Assembly (NCBI GenBank): GCA_964019415.1
Contig: OZ025870.1
Span: 6,665,915 to 6,729,914, forward strand
DNA: 64,000 nucleotides
Direction: 5' to 3'
Source of the DNA: Ianthella basta
Taxonomy: Eukaryota > Porifera > Demospongiae > Verongiida > Ianthellidae
Shown: positions 23,167 to 33,902 of the stretch, one piece after another
How the letters are laid out: the number at the start of each line of letters is the position of its first letter
Numbering within the stretch: position 1 is the stretch's first letter
Program-made: the position numbers and the translations under genes
Notes under the pieces: model-generated
Told to the model about the DNA's origin: nothing
The model's database searches: none
The model's input: only the letters and a program-made list of their open reading frames with translations

Positions 23167-23941
23167 CACCACCACCACCACCACACAGTGCAAGTTACAA
23201 TATCGCAGCCACCACCACCTGTGCCAGTAGAGTATCTGTGCTAGTTGGTCATAGAAAAAGACCACCACCAGTGCAAGTTACAGTAGCCACCACCACATGT
23301 GTCAGTAGAGTATCTGTGCTAGCTGGTCATGGAAAAAGACCACCAGTGCAAGTTACAGTAGCCACCACCACATGTGCCAGTAGAATATCTGTGCTAGTTG
23401 GTAATTGAAAAAGACCACCAGTGCAAGTTACAGTGGCTCCGGGCCAGCACATGCAAGTTACAGCTGGTCAGAACCTGCACTGCTGCCATTGTAATGCACG
23501 CTGCAGCAAGCAATTGTAACTTGCCTAAGGGCATGCCATTGAATTTCTTTCCATGCACCCTCAATTCAATGGCATGCCCTTAGGCAAGCTTACATTTGCT
23601 TGCTGCAGCGTGCATTACAATGGCAGCAGTGCAGGTTCTGACCAGCTGTAACTTGCATGTGCTGGCCCGGAGCCACTGTAACTTGCACTGGTGGTCTTTT
23701 TCAATTACCAACTAGCGCAGATATTCTACTGGCACATGTGGTGGTGGCTACTGTAACTTGCACTGGTGGTCTTTTTCCATGACCAGCTAGCACAGATACT
23801 CTACTGACACATGTGGTGGTGGCTACTGTAACTTGCACTGGTGGTGGTCTTTTTCTATGACCAACTAGCACAGATACTCTACTGGCACAGGTGGTGGTGG
23901 CTGCGATATTGTAACTTGCACTGTGTGGTGGTGGTGGTGGT
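23167..23941. repeat. Giant inverted repeat, unit 5
   Basis: Centre about 23554, arms about 385 bp, of the same sub-type as unit 4. The centre is asymmetric: caattg on the left, catttg on the right. This may record exchange with another sub-type. Confidence 0.88.
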
Positions 23942-24936
23942 GTATATAATATAATATAATATAATATAATATAATATAATTCCCGGGGGGTTAGGCACCC
24001 CTCACGAACATGTGATAGGTGTGCTTTTGAAGTATGGGAGATTTCAAGACTTTTAAATGAGGCAGAATTTTTAATTAGGCCTTCGTTCTTCTACAAGCAG
24101 CCCGCTAAATCTTAATATAAATGTGCATAGCATAATACTTAATGTATGGTGCATTTATATTGATGCATAGTGGTATCTTGTATATGAATGCAACTGAGCT
24201 CGTTGAGACGTGAAACTTGGTGGACACATCCACGTGGTCCACCTTCCTATGTTATTAGCGGGATTTCTTAATTAGTCTCAAAATGGCCGACATATGTGAG
24301 GTGTATGATGTATTCAACCAGCCCAGCCCGCTTAGTCATGACACTTGATGGACCTAGCCAGATAATCCAACTGTTCATGTCATTAGCAGGATTTCTTAAT
24401 TAGACGCAAAATGGCCGAGAAAAATGAGGTTCATTGCATATCTTATCGACCCAGCCCTGCTAAGTCATGATACTAAGGGGATGCAGTTAGATGACCAATT
24501 TCCTCATGTCATTAGCAGTATTGCTTAATTAGTCACAAAATGGAGGCAATGTTTTGAACAATCACATTTTGACACCAATTTGTAGGCATTAGCCGCTATG
24601 CTGGAGCGGAGCAGCACCAACATGTACACTTGCTCACAACTATCCAGTCACAATATCCAGCTACTACACCACCACATAGATAAATACAACCACCATCACC
24701 ACCACCACAGTGGAAGTTGCAATAAGCACACCAGTATAATATTATGTGCTAGAGCTGCAAGAAAACAGACCACCACATCAGGCACTGCTACCACATACTA
24801 CTACCACCACCACCACACAGTGCAAGTTACAATATTACGGCCACCACATGCATTCCTAGATGAAAATGACCACCACCACCACCACCACATGGTGCCAGTA
24901 CAATGCATGCATTCAGTATATGCGCCATTGCTCTAG

Positions 24937-25677
24937 AAAAAACACCACCACTACCACCACACAGTGCAAGTTACAATATCGCAGCCACCACCACCTGTGC
25001 CAGTAGAGTATCTGTGCTAGTTGGTCATAGAAAAAAAGCACCACCAGTGTAAGTTACAGTAGCCACCACCACATGTGTCAGTAGAGTATCTGCGCTAGTT
25101 GGTCATAGAAAAAGACCACCAGTGCAAGTTACAGTGGCACCAGCACCATTCGCACCACCACATGTGCCAGAAAGTAAATGCGCTCAATGGCTGAAGAAAA
25201 AGACCACCAGCGCAAGTTACAGCTGGTCAGAACCTGCACCGCCGCCATTGGAGTGCACGCTGCAGCAAGCAAATGTAACTTGCCTAAGGGCATGCCATTG
25301 AATTTCTTTCCATGCACCCTCAATTCAATGGCATGCCCTTAGGCAAGCTTACATTTGCTTGCTGCAGCGTGCACTCCAATGGCGGCGGTGCAGGTTCTGA
25401 CCAGCTGTAACTTGCGCTGGTGGTCTTTTTCTTCAGCCATTGAGCGCATTTACTTTCTGGCACATGTGGTGGTGCGAATGGTGCTGGTGCCACTGTAACT
25501 TGCACTGGTGGTCTTTTTCTATGACCAACTAGCGCAGATACTCTACTGACACATGTGGTGGTGGCTACTGTAACTTACACTGGTGGTGCTTTTTTTCTAT
25601 GACCAACTAGCACAGATACTCTACTGGCACAGGTGGTGGTGGCTGCAATATTGTAACTTGCACTGTGTGGTGGTAGT
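24937..25677. repeat. Giant inverted repeat, unit 6
   Basis: Centre about 25307, arms about 370 bp, of the unit 2/3 sub-type. A shared small variant (aaaaaaagcacc on the left, ggtgctttttttc on the right) occurs in both arms, so the arms are homogenised with each other. Confidence 0.88.
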
Positions 25678-26908
25678 AATATAATATAATATAATATAAT
25701 ATAATATAATATAATTCCCGGGGGGTTAGGCACCCCTCACGAACATGTGATAGGTGTGCCTTTGAAGTATGGGAGATTTTAAGACTTTTAAATGAGGCAG
25801 AATTTTTAATTAGGTCTTCGTTCTTCTACAAGCAGCCCGCAAAATCCTAATATAAATGTGCATAGCATAACACTTAATGTATGGTGCATTTATATTGATG
25901 CATAGTGGTATCTTGTATATGAATGCAACTTGGCTCGTTGAGACGTGAAACTTGGTGGACACATCCAAGTGGTCCACCTTCCTATGTTATTAGCGGGATT
26001 TCTTAATTAGTCTCAAAATGGCCGACATATGTGAGGTGTATGATGTATTCAACCAGCCAGGCCCGCTCAGTCATGACACTTGATGGACCTAGCCAGATAA
26101 TCCAACTGTTCATGTCATTAGCAGGATTTCTTAATTAGTTGCGAAATGGCCGAGAAAAATGAGGTTCATTGCATATCTTAACGACCCAGCCCTGCTAAGT
26201 CATGATACTAAGTGGATGAAGTTAGATGACCAATTTCCTCATGTCATTAGCAGTATTGCTTAATTAGTCACAAAATGGAGGCGATGTTTTGAACAATCAC
26301 ATTTTGACACCAATTTGTAGGCATTTGTCGCTATGCTGGAGCAGAGCAGCACCAACATGTACACTTGCTCACAACTATCCAGCCACAATATCCAGCTACT
26401 CACCACCACATAGATAAATACAACCGCCATCATCACCACCACAGCGGAAGTTGCAATGAGCACACCAGTATAATATTATGTGCCAGAGCTGCAAGGAAAC
26501 AGACCACCACATCAGGTGCTGCTACCACATACTACTACCACCACCACCACACAGTGCAAGTTACAATATTACAGCCACCACATGCATTCCTAGATGAAAA
26601 TGACCACCACCACCACCACATGGTGCCAGTACAATGCATGCATTCAGTATATGCGCCATTGCTCTAGAAAAAACACCACCACCACCACCACACAGTGCAA
26701 GTTACAATATCGCAGCCACCACCACCTGTGCCAGTAGAGTATCTGTGCTAGTTGGTCATAGAAAAAGACCACCACCAGTGCAAGTTACAGTAGCCACCAC
26801 CACATGTGTCAGTAGAGTATCTGCGCTAGCTGGTCATGGAAAAAGAACACCAGTGCAAGTTACAGTAGCCACCACCACATGTGCCAGTAGAATATCTGCG
26901 CTAGTTGG

Positions 26909-27205
26909 TAATTGAAAAAGACCACCAGTGCAAGTTACAGTGGCTCCGGGCCAGCACATGCAAGTTACAGCTGGTCAGAACCTGCACTGCTGCCATTGTA
27001 ATGCACGCTGCAGCAAGCAATTGTAACTTGCCTAAGGGCATGCCATTGAATTTCTTCCCATGCACCCTCAATTCAATGGCATGCCCTTAGGCAAGCTTAC
27101 AATTGCTTGCTGCAGCGTGCATTACAATGGCAGCAGTGCAGGTTCTGACCAGCTGTAACTTGCATGTGCTGGCCCGGAGCCACTGTAACTTGCACTGGTG
27201 GTATA
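26909..27205. repeat. Truncated giant inverted repeat, unit 7
   Basis: Centre about 27057, arms about 148 bp on the right. The right arm is cut at gcactggtggt where the sequence returns to the (AT)n tract of the host element. Confidence 0.85.
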
Positions 27206-27333
27206 TATATATATATACGAACATGAAGCCATACAAAGACCTAAATCTGAAAACAATATAGGGGCGCCTTCGGCGCCCCAAAAATATACAAAACAAATAC
27301 ACAAAACTCTTCCATTTCCCCTCCCCCACCCAC

Positions 27334-27372
<39 letters not shown>

Positions 27373-27690
27373 CACACACACAAAACTTTCTCTACCAGTC
27401 ACTGTGCGTACTGTAAATTTGTACAAATGGCCCATCTTATCCAATCTCTTCTCCAACACACAGTGACACACTAGTGCAGCCTGCCAGCCCATATGATTGT
27501 GCAATAATGTGCAGGAGATCAGGCCACGGTGGCTGTGCTCTTCATGTACTCTGCAATGAACACCAGCATGCTGGTGTTCATTGCAGAGTACATGAAGCAC
27601 AGCACCCACCCACTCACACATACACACAAAGACACACACGCATGCAGCCACCTCCCACTTACCTGCCCCTTCACCCTTGTCTTCCCCAAG
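27205..27690. other. Element end, (CA)n tract and 35-bp-arm hairpin
   Basis: After the element terminus (27284) there is a (CA)n tract at about 27337-27368. A near-perfect palindrome of about 72 bp is centred on accagcatgctggt near 27569. Its arms (ctctgcaatgaacaccagc and inverse) differ by a 2-base indel. No gene. Confidence 0.6.
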
Positions 27691-28634
27691 AGATCTTTGG
27701 GAAGAAATTAATCGAAGAGTGTACGCATACTTTCCAAGCTCCATGGTTTGACCAATGGTCATGGCTGCATTACAGTGAAACAGACGACTATGTCTTGTGC
27801 CACGTCTGTGCTACAGCTTTCCAGAAAGGAGAATTGAAGGAATCAGCTGCCGATGCTTATGTTTCAAAGGTATTTGCAAACTGGAAAGATGCTATCGTTG
27901 CATTTCAACACCACCAGCAGACAAAATGTCACAAGGACACAGTTGACATAGTTGTCACTATCCCCTCAACAACAAAAAGATGTTGGAGAGCTCTTGTCTA
28001 GAGAGCATGCAAAAGAGAAGGAGACTGATAGAAGAATGTTTGTGAAAATTGTTACATCAATCAAGTACTTGGCCAGGCAGGGGATTAGCTTGCGGGGAGA
28101 TGGAGATGAAGAAGATTCATGCAACTGCTGAGACTTAGAGCAGATGATGATCCTGACCTTGTTGCATGGCTTCAGTGCAAACAGAATAAGTACATGTCTC
28201 ATGAAATTCAGAATGAGATTTTGAAAACCATGCCCATATCTGTCTTGAGGAACATTGCCAGTTGCTTCAAAGCTCACCCTTCCTCACTTTGATGATGGAT
28301 GAGACAACTGATGTGTCAAACACAGAACAAGTTGTTATTGTTTTTCGCTGCATGTCACATTTGCTTGAAGTGCATGAGGAGTTCTTAGGCGTGTATCAGG
28401 TTGCCTCAATCAAAGCTGAAGTCCTAGCTAGCACTGCCATGGATTGCCTGAAAAGATTCAACATCTCTGTAGCAAACTTTGCGGGCAATGTTACGACGAC
28501 GCTAGCACCATGTGTGAAGAAAAGTCAGGTGTCGCAAAAAGAATTCAAGACAAAGAACCACGAGCAGTTTTTACTCTGTCTCATTGCTATGGCCACGCCA
28601 TTAGTTTGGCCATGTGTAATGTACTCAAGCATTC

Positions 28635-30270
28635 GCATGTGGGACATGTCCTATGTAAACAAACGCTCAACAATGGCGGCCGATTTTTGACCTTCGTATA
28701 ATTGCTTATATCTCCTGCAAATTTTGTTCAATCAAAGTCAGACGAGTACCAGAAGAAAGAACAGACTTAGCTCTCCAATTCTACGTACGATATCCGATGA
28801 TGGCGCCTTGCTACATTGAATAATGTCACCGCCAACGAAGCCATCAAATTAGCGGGAAATATCTTTCTGGCTATCGGTGGAACGTTTAAAAGGAAAAAGG
28901 ACAACATTAATCTGTTCATACACATACGATCTAACTTTTGTATGCATGCATTGTTGTTAAACCAATCCTATGCAAAGTTACAGCAAGAAAACTAACTTTC
29001 GTTTCTCTCTGGCCAACTTTCGCGCAATGTAACTCCTCACAGGAAGTGAGGACGAACAATGCATGCATGGAAAAGTTAGATAATTTCCTTAGCATGCCTC
29101 TTACTGCCAACACCGATAGCCAGAACGTTCTTTTCGTGGATAACCGTAGCTATCCGCCCTCGGGGGGCCATGTCTCGTGACGTCCTCGTGATATTTCTAA
29201 AAACAAGTATTTCGAGTTAAAAAACTCGTGGGGCGCCAGGGCGCCCCTGAACCTCGAACTACTTGCTAGCAATTATCCCATGTACGTTCAGTAAATCAGA
29301 TAGTTTTGTACAGTATTGTTGTTGGCCTGAAAGATACATCAAGACACACTAGACTGTTGGGTTTGCAAGAGTTTCAAGTCTCCAGAGCAGCCAGTCATAT
29401 CCAGTGAAAGCATCCCTACCAAACTGTCAAATGTTTGCCTACTGCTTTTTGATCTATATGACATTCTGAATGAGCAATTGTTACTTTGTGCCTGGAGGAG
29501 GAGTGTGCTGGCTAAAAGGCTACCCTATGATGACTCTATGAGCGAATCATGGCTATAATTATGTGTCATGACTCGCTTGTCTCCCATTATTGGCCTACGG
29601 GTCACTAGACTTCTGTTGTATTTAGGGCTGTATCTCGCAGAAAAACAGTTAAGTAAGCTTTCTACCACAATACTATTACTTAAACATGTTCTAAAAACAC
29701 TTCGCGTTCTTTGGATACACGGCGAAATCTAAAGAAAGATGGTTTTGAGCCTAGCAAACAGAAAGCGTCGAACGCGCGGCCATTTTACAATGTCCGTCAG
29801 TGATAATTGGAGCTGTATCTCGCAGAAGAGACGTTCCTTAGGCTTTTTATTAGTATCACTCTATTAACACATGTTTATGACCACATTTCGTTCGATTCAA
29901 ACACGGCGAAACGTCATTAGAGAGGATTTAAAGCTTTGTAAAGAACGACGTGAGCGCCGCCATTTGCAATGACAGAAATATATATATATATATATACATA
30001 TATACGAACATGAAGCCATACGAATACCTAAATCTGAAAACAATATAGGGGCGCCTTCGGCGCCCCAAAAATGGCTGACGGCAATATAGCACGTCGCGCT
30101 GTTTGGCATTTTCGCTCGAACGATTCGATCATGACGATTTCTTTCTTAAGACTTCGCAAATCACGCGCACATCACATGACATTGCGCGCGTTGCCACGGA
30201 AACAGAGAAATTCACAACATTTATGTTATGATTTCCCTTATGTAAACAAAACTGGACATGTCCCACATGC
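28635..30270. mobile_element. TIR element inserted in the transposase pseudogene
   Basis: It begins GCATGTGGGACATGTCC and ends with the exact inverse, GGACATGTCCCACATGC. It sits between the NVLK and KHAL codons of the transposase relic. An 870-bp HINE copy is nested inside, leaving about 766 bp of its own. No transposase of its own is seen and the target duplication is unclear. Confidence 0.65.
29202..30071 (-). mobile_element. Helentron-like (HINE) element, 870-bp complete copy
   Basis: It runs from AACAAGTATTTCGAG to ggcgccccAAAAA with the (AT)n core at about 29979-30004. It is nearly identical to the left and right ends of the 12.8-kb element, which shows that the array there is an addition to this basic form. 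No coding gene. No target duplication, as expected for Helitron-class insertion. Confidence 0.75.
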
Positions 30271-30425
30271 GTTCGAAGCCCATCAAGCATGCTTTGGAGG
30301 TGACACATGAAATTACAAAGTTGATTAAGTACTCTCCTTGCTGTGAAAGTATTTTCAAGCAAGTGAAAGAAACTACCTTGACTACTGGCAGTGGTGGTGT
30401 CCATGTCCTTTGCCCAACTCGATGA

Positions 30426-32490
30426 ACACTATTGCATTACATGTAGTGAATTAGGCTAACTTCCAAGCTGGAAGCAAGGCCTCTAATCCCTTCGCAACAA
30501 GCTTCATGTATTTATGCATGTGCTTATACCACCACATGTGCAACATTTCAGAACTGTACAATCATGCCTTATCATATCTTCTTGTTGTCGCTGTTTTCAA
30601 ATGTGGCTGCCAAGGGACAGCGTTAACCTGTTGCTTCTGTTATGAACAGCATCATTTAATATAAGAACCAACCTACTAAAACTGCCAAGCTTCACATACT
30701 ACTCGCAAGCCACTCCAGGCCCACCATGCAATAGTAGAAATACCTCACAGGCCACATTGCTGACAACACATCCTCCATGACAGTCATCAGCTTCGACACA
30801 ACTGACCTGCCCCACATATACATAACTTGCTCACACCCTACCATTATCATGACCACATGCACACACATGCAGTCCGTCAATGTTTGCTTCTTTCTGTGAT
30901 GTCTATACATTTCATGTATAAGGTTGGAGGTATGCACGTAACATATACATACTAATCTCAATGGCATGCTAGTGTATAAGTCTATTTGAACCATAATGAG
31001 TAGGCATTTCCTTTGATGTGGTTAGGTAATTCAGAAGTATAATTATGACTAAAACACCTCTTTAAGTATTCATGCGGCTGCAAATTCACTCTTTGCAGGT
31101 GTCTAACTAGTGACCCTAATGATGCGACTGTTCAACATTACCATACCTTAGCTTGTTAATTGTGAACAGTGAATTGTATACTTGCTTGTCTTGTCATCAT
31201 CATCATTATCATCTTGGCCAGCTGCATACAGGCTGGTGGATGGAGCTGTCATGATGGCACACAACCATGCAATGATCGCCTTCAATTAGTTATAGCTAGC
31301 TAGTAAATGGCAACCTTTTTGCAAATTGCCAACCAACCAGACAGCTGGTTTACCTAGTATTGGATGCAATGATTGCCTTCCTTATGGCTAGCTATAGCTA
31401 GCTAGTCAATTGCAACCAATTGGAAGCACAGACAGCTGGTCTACCCAGTATTGGATATAATATACGTATGTAGCATATGTATAATTATGGTATACTTATA
31501 CGTAGTATAGTGTACATATGTAGCATATAATATATGTAGTATGTGTCTACATAGTAGCAATAGTCTGTAGCTGGCTAGTTAGCTAGCTATAGACTGTTGT
31601 GTTAGAAAAGTTCACTGGACAATCTCTGTGGCATTTTTATTGTCATTCTACTACTAGGCATCAGTTCACAAATGTTACATGTCCCCCATGAAATGAAATA
31701 GCTTTATATGGACTGCTCACCGTGCATGACATAAAGGGTACTTTCCAAGGTGAACCGCCCTTTATTGCAGTATGGGCTGGGTATTCATTAGAGTTAGTCT
31801 ATATAAGGTTACGTATGAATTTCGTTAGATAAAATGAATCTCGTTATAATAATAGAATCATGCTTCCTTTTGCAAGGGTCGCTCATATGTTTGCAAAATA
31901 TGAGTACATATATCATGTATTATACGTGATACGACTTTACGTTGTCTGTATCCTGTACTATACGTGCTAAGATTTTACGTTGCGAGCACCAGATATTTTA
32001 CCTTGCAAGTCTCACGTCTTCACAGATCAGCGCTATAGCTAGCACCATCGTCCGCCAGCCATTTGACCTATATTGCAACTATCAAAATGGCGACCGGTCA
32101 CAGTTTATTTTACCCCCCGTATAAAGTATCCCCCCGGGTAACCGAAGGTTGGTTAAACGACACAGAAATGCTGATAGAAGCTAGTAAAATGCACCCTGCT
32201 GCAGGATGAGGCTTACCACTACCAGAAGAGACAGTTAGGTGACAATATCTGCGAACCCTGCACTTCGTTTGCAATCCTTGCAGAAGACCACATCAAATAA
32301 CCCAATGCATATACATGTATGACCTGAGTATGTTACGCAATACCGGAATCGGCTTTAAGGCTGCAAAATGAATGCTGTGGTTCGCTATGCCGTGTTATTT
32401 GTTTTTAGCCCCTACTCTAGCCACTTGCAACTGAAGGAAGTGATTATAGTCATCGAATGTAGAATACACAAATTTTGAGGTACTGGCCGT
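30426..32490. other. Non-coding stretch with a tandem imperfect duplication
   Basis: No gene recognised. A roughly 95-110-bp segment (tagctagctagt..aatggcaac..acagctggt..acc..agtattggat) is repeated at about 31276-31365 and 31366-31452. A (TCA)n run at about 31195-31215 could be an RTE tail, but no RT coding sequence adjoins it. Confidence 0.45.
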
Positions 32491-32496
32491 TAATTA

Positions 32497-33195
32497 GTGC
32501 ACCTACCTGACTTCAATTTGGCGCCGGCGGCATTTGAATTTCAGACCGCGAATGATGTATTGTTGGAAAGTGCTGGTGATTGTGCTTCTTTTGCAGTTCT
32601 TGCCTTACTTGTCGGGCTACTCTGTGAATATCGATCAGTCGAATGCTTCACACCAGAAAGCAGATTGCAGGCGTTTCCACCAACTACATCAGGCTCTTGC
32701 TGAGCACCAGTGGAGCTAGCTATACCAAAGTGACTAAGAGCTATTATTTCCAGCGCAGCTACATTCATGATGGATCCTGTGTGATGAGGGACACTAACAT
32801 TACAATGTTCAACAGACAGCACAGAAGACAACAGATCAAAAGGAGACTGCGAAGCAATCGGTATGCACATAGATTTATTCAAACACAGTTGCATGCAATT
32901 ATATAATTAATATTAATGTAACATCAATTATTACACAACACCTGCACACCAGTTCAAAGAGATCTACAATGACCAGAAAGTTTAATAATGGTACAAATAT
33001 TAATGAAGATTTTGCAATCCAACTTGCAGGGAAAGAACGACACCATGGACAAAGTGTCTTCAGTGTACTGCATGTGTACAGAGAAATAGAAGAAAATCAG
33101 CTACTACTAAACATCTTCCTGATTACAGGTACAATTTTTCAATGTCAATTTATAAAATACAAAAAATGCAATGATAAAATTTATCTTCTTATACA
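32497..33195 (+). pseudogene. Possible relic exons upstream of the ubiquitin-like relic
   Basis: 32552-32719 can encode a short peptide starting MMYCWKVLVIVLLLQFLPYL, which looks like a secretion signal but soon stops. A second frame (about 32711-32860) gives SYTKVTKSYYFQRSYIHDGS and a basic end, RRQQIKRRLRSNR, before a gtatgc donor. A third (about 32969-33127) gives GKERHHGQSVFSVLHVYREI. I do not recognise a family, and frames do not join cleanly. It may be a decayed gene or chance. Confidence 0.25.
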
Positions 33196-33196
33196 G

Positions 33197-33436
33197 ATTA
33201 TCAACTACTTGGTCAAACTTGTTGGTACATGACAACACAAGGACCCTGAGCTTTCGAGTACCAGGTGAGACAACAGTTGCTGAACTGAAAGAACACATTG
33301 CAGCATCCACTGGATTAGTAGTTCAGCACAACGACTAATGCATGGAAACAAGTTACTTCAAGATAGTGAACATTGTTGGCAGTACAATAAATGCAACATT
33401 AATCTATGTTGCAGCTTAAAGGGTGGGAGTATCTGC
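33197..33436 (+). pseudogene. Frameshifted ubiquitin-like domain
   Basis: One frame gives NTRTLSFRVPGETTVAELKE then HIAASTGL. After a frame change near 33333 another gives AQRLMHGNKLLQDSE and ends LKGG. Order and spacing match the ubiquitin fold: TLxFxVxxxxTVxxLKxxI, then QRLxxxGKxLxD, then a final GG. The join needs an indel and the upstream exon phase does not fit, so it is read as a pseudogene. Family identity is by motif only. Confidence 0.5.
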
Positions 33437-33902
33437 GATATTAGAGAGGTTAAGATCAACGTTAACGCTGAACGTTTTATGGTCATGTGACCCCAGAGAT
33501 GACGTCAACGTTCACCGTGAGCGACGGCGTTGAAGTTAAGATCAATGTAAACGTTCGACGAAATGGCGTTTCAAAGTAAGCTTGTTTTTAGAGTTGGGTA
33601 GCTGCGTCTTTTATCCGCTGGTAAACGCTCTTGATGGCGATTCCCTATATTCTAGAAGCGATCCGAGTGATCTGGATGTGGTTGGGATCGACGTTCAGCT
33701 GCCGTTATATGACCACGACAGCCGTTCGGATTCGTCCCGCAGCGAAGAAGATGACTTAAAACTCTGCCTTTCTTATTCGAATACTACAGATATTGAACTA
33801 AACCTGGAAACTCACGAAACGTTGAACAGAAGCCTCCGGACAAGGAGAGAACTCACCGGAATACGCTTACGGTGGAACGTGGTTCCAGGCGTACAAAACG
33901 TT

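Larger units (their letters stand above)
15230..27205. repeat. Array of seven 1.3-2.0-kb units with long inverted repeats
   Basis: Each unit starts at a cccggggggttaggcacccc box: 15331, 16671, 18637, 20374, 22210, 23982 and 25717. Upstream of each box is a (TATAA)n tract. Downstream come a block of about 600 bp with three or four 115-bp sub-repeats (core gtcattagcaggatttctta), then a CAC-rich field with GTGCAAGTTACA motifs. In units 2-7 the field is followed by its own reverse complement. Units are highly similar but not identical and differ in small blocks, which suggests recent expansion with exchange. Confidence 0.9.
14436..27284 (-). mobile_element. 12.8-kb Helentron-like element carrying a fold-back tandem array
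   Basis: The left end AACAAGTATTTCGAG, with its nested hairpins (aaaaaactcg; GGGGCGCC-AGG-GCGCCCC), and the right end ggggcgccttcggcgccccAAAAA are the same as in complete 0.87-kb copies at 29202-30071, 33903-35778 and 62438-63311. In those copies the two halves meet at an (AT)n tract. Here the (AT)n tract is opened at about 15215 and 27205, and 12 kb of repeated units lie inside. No Rep/helicase gene is present, so any movement would need proteins supplied elsewhere. The minus strand is assigned because the hairpin-capped end is taken as 3'. Confidence 0.7.
27691..30425 (+). pseudogene. ZMYM1/DUF4371 hAT-like transposase pseudogene, interrupted
   Basis: 27691-28634 encodes, in shifting frames, the TTF-type zinc-finger region (WSWLHYSETDDYVLCHVC, SNWKDA-like FANWKDAIVAFQHHQQTKCH), then LARQGISLRGDGDEED, the catalytic-domain motif MMDETTDVSNTEQVVIVFR, and GQCYDDASTM with SHCYGHAISLAMCNVLK. 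The continuation (ITKLIKYSPCCESIFKQVKE, then GGVHVLCPTR) is found only at 30271-30425, followed by a stop. The 1.6 kb between is an inserted element. Several frameshifts and premature stops make it non-functional. This family is a frequent source of domesticated transposases in animals, but this copy is dead. Confidence 0.8.

Noticed and set aside
15979..26667. His-rich frames of about 100 residues (HHHIDKYNRHHHHH...) repeated in every array unit
   Set aside because: They come from CAC/ACC repeats, differ in length by whole CAC units, lack splice or domain support, and are conserved only as far as the DNA units are recent duplicates. Treated as non-coding.
15930..27205. CRISPR-like look of short repeats with spacers
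   Set aside because: The repeat is 12-20 bp within longer repeated units, spacers are themselves repeated, copies occur in both orientations, and the host is a eukaryote with no cas genes.
32552..32719. Secreted peptide with signal sequence
   Set aside because: The hydrophobic start is suggestive, but the frame is short, overlaps other frames of equal length and has no homologue I recognise. Kept only as part of a low-confidence relic.
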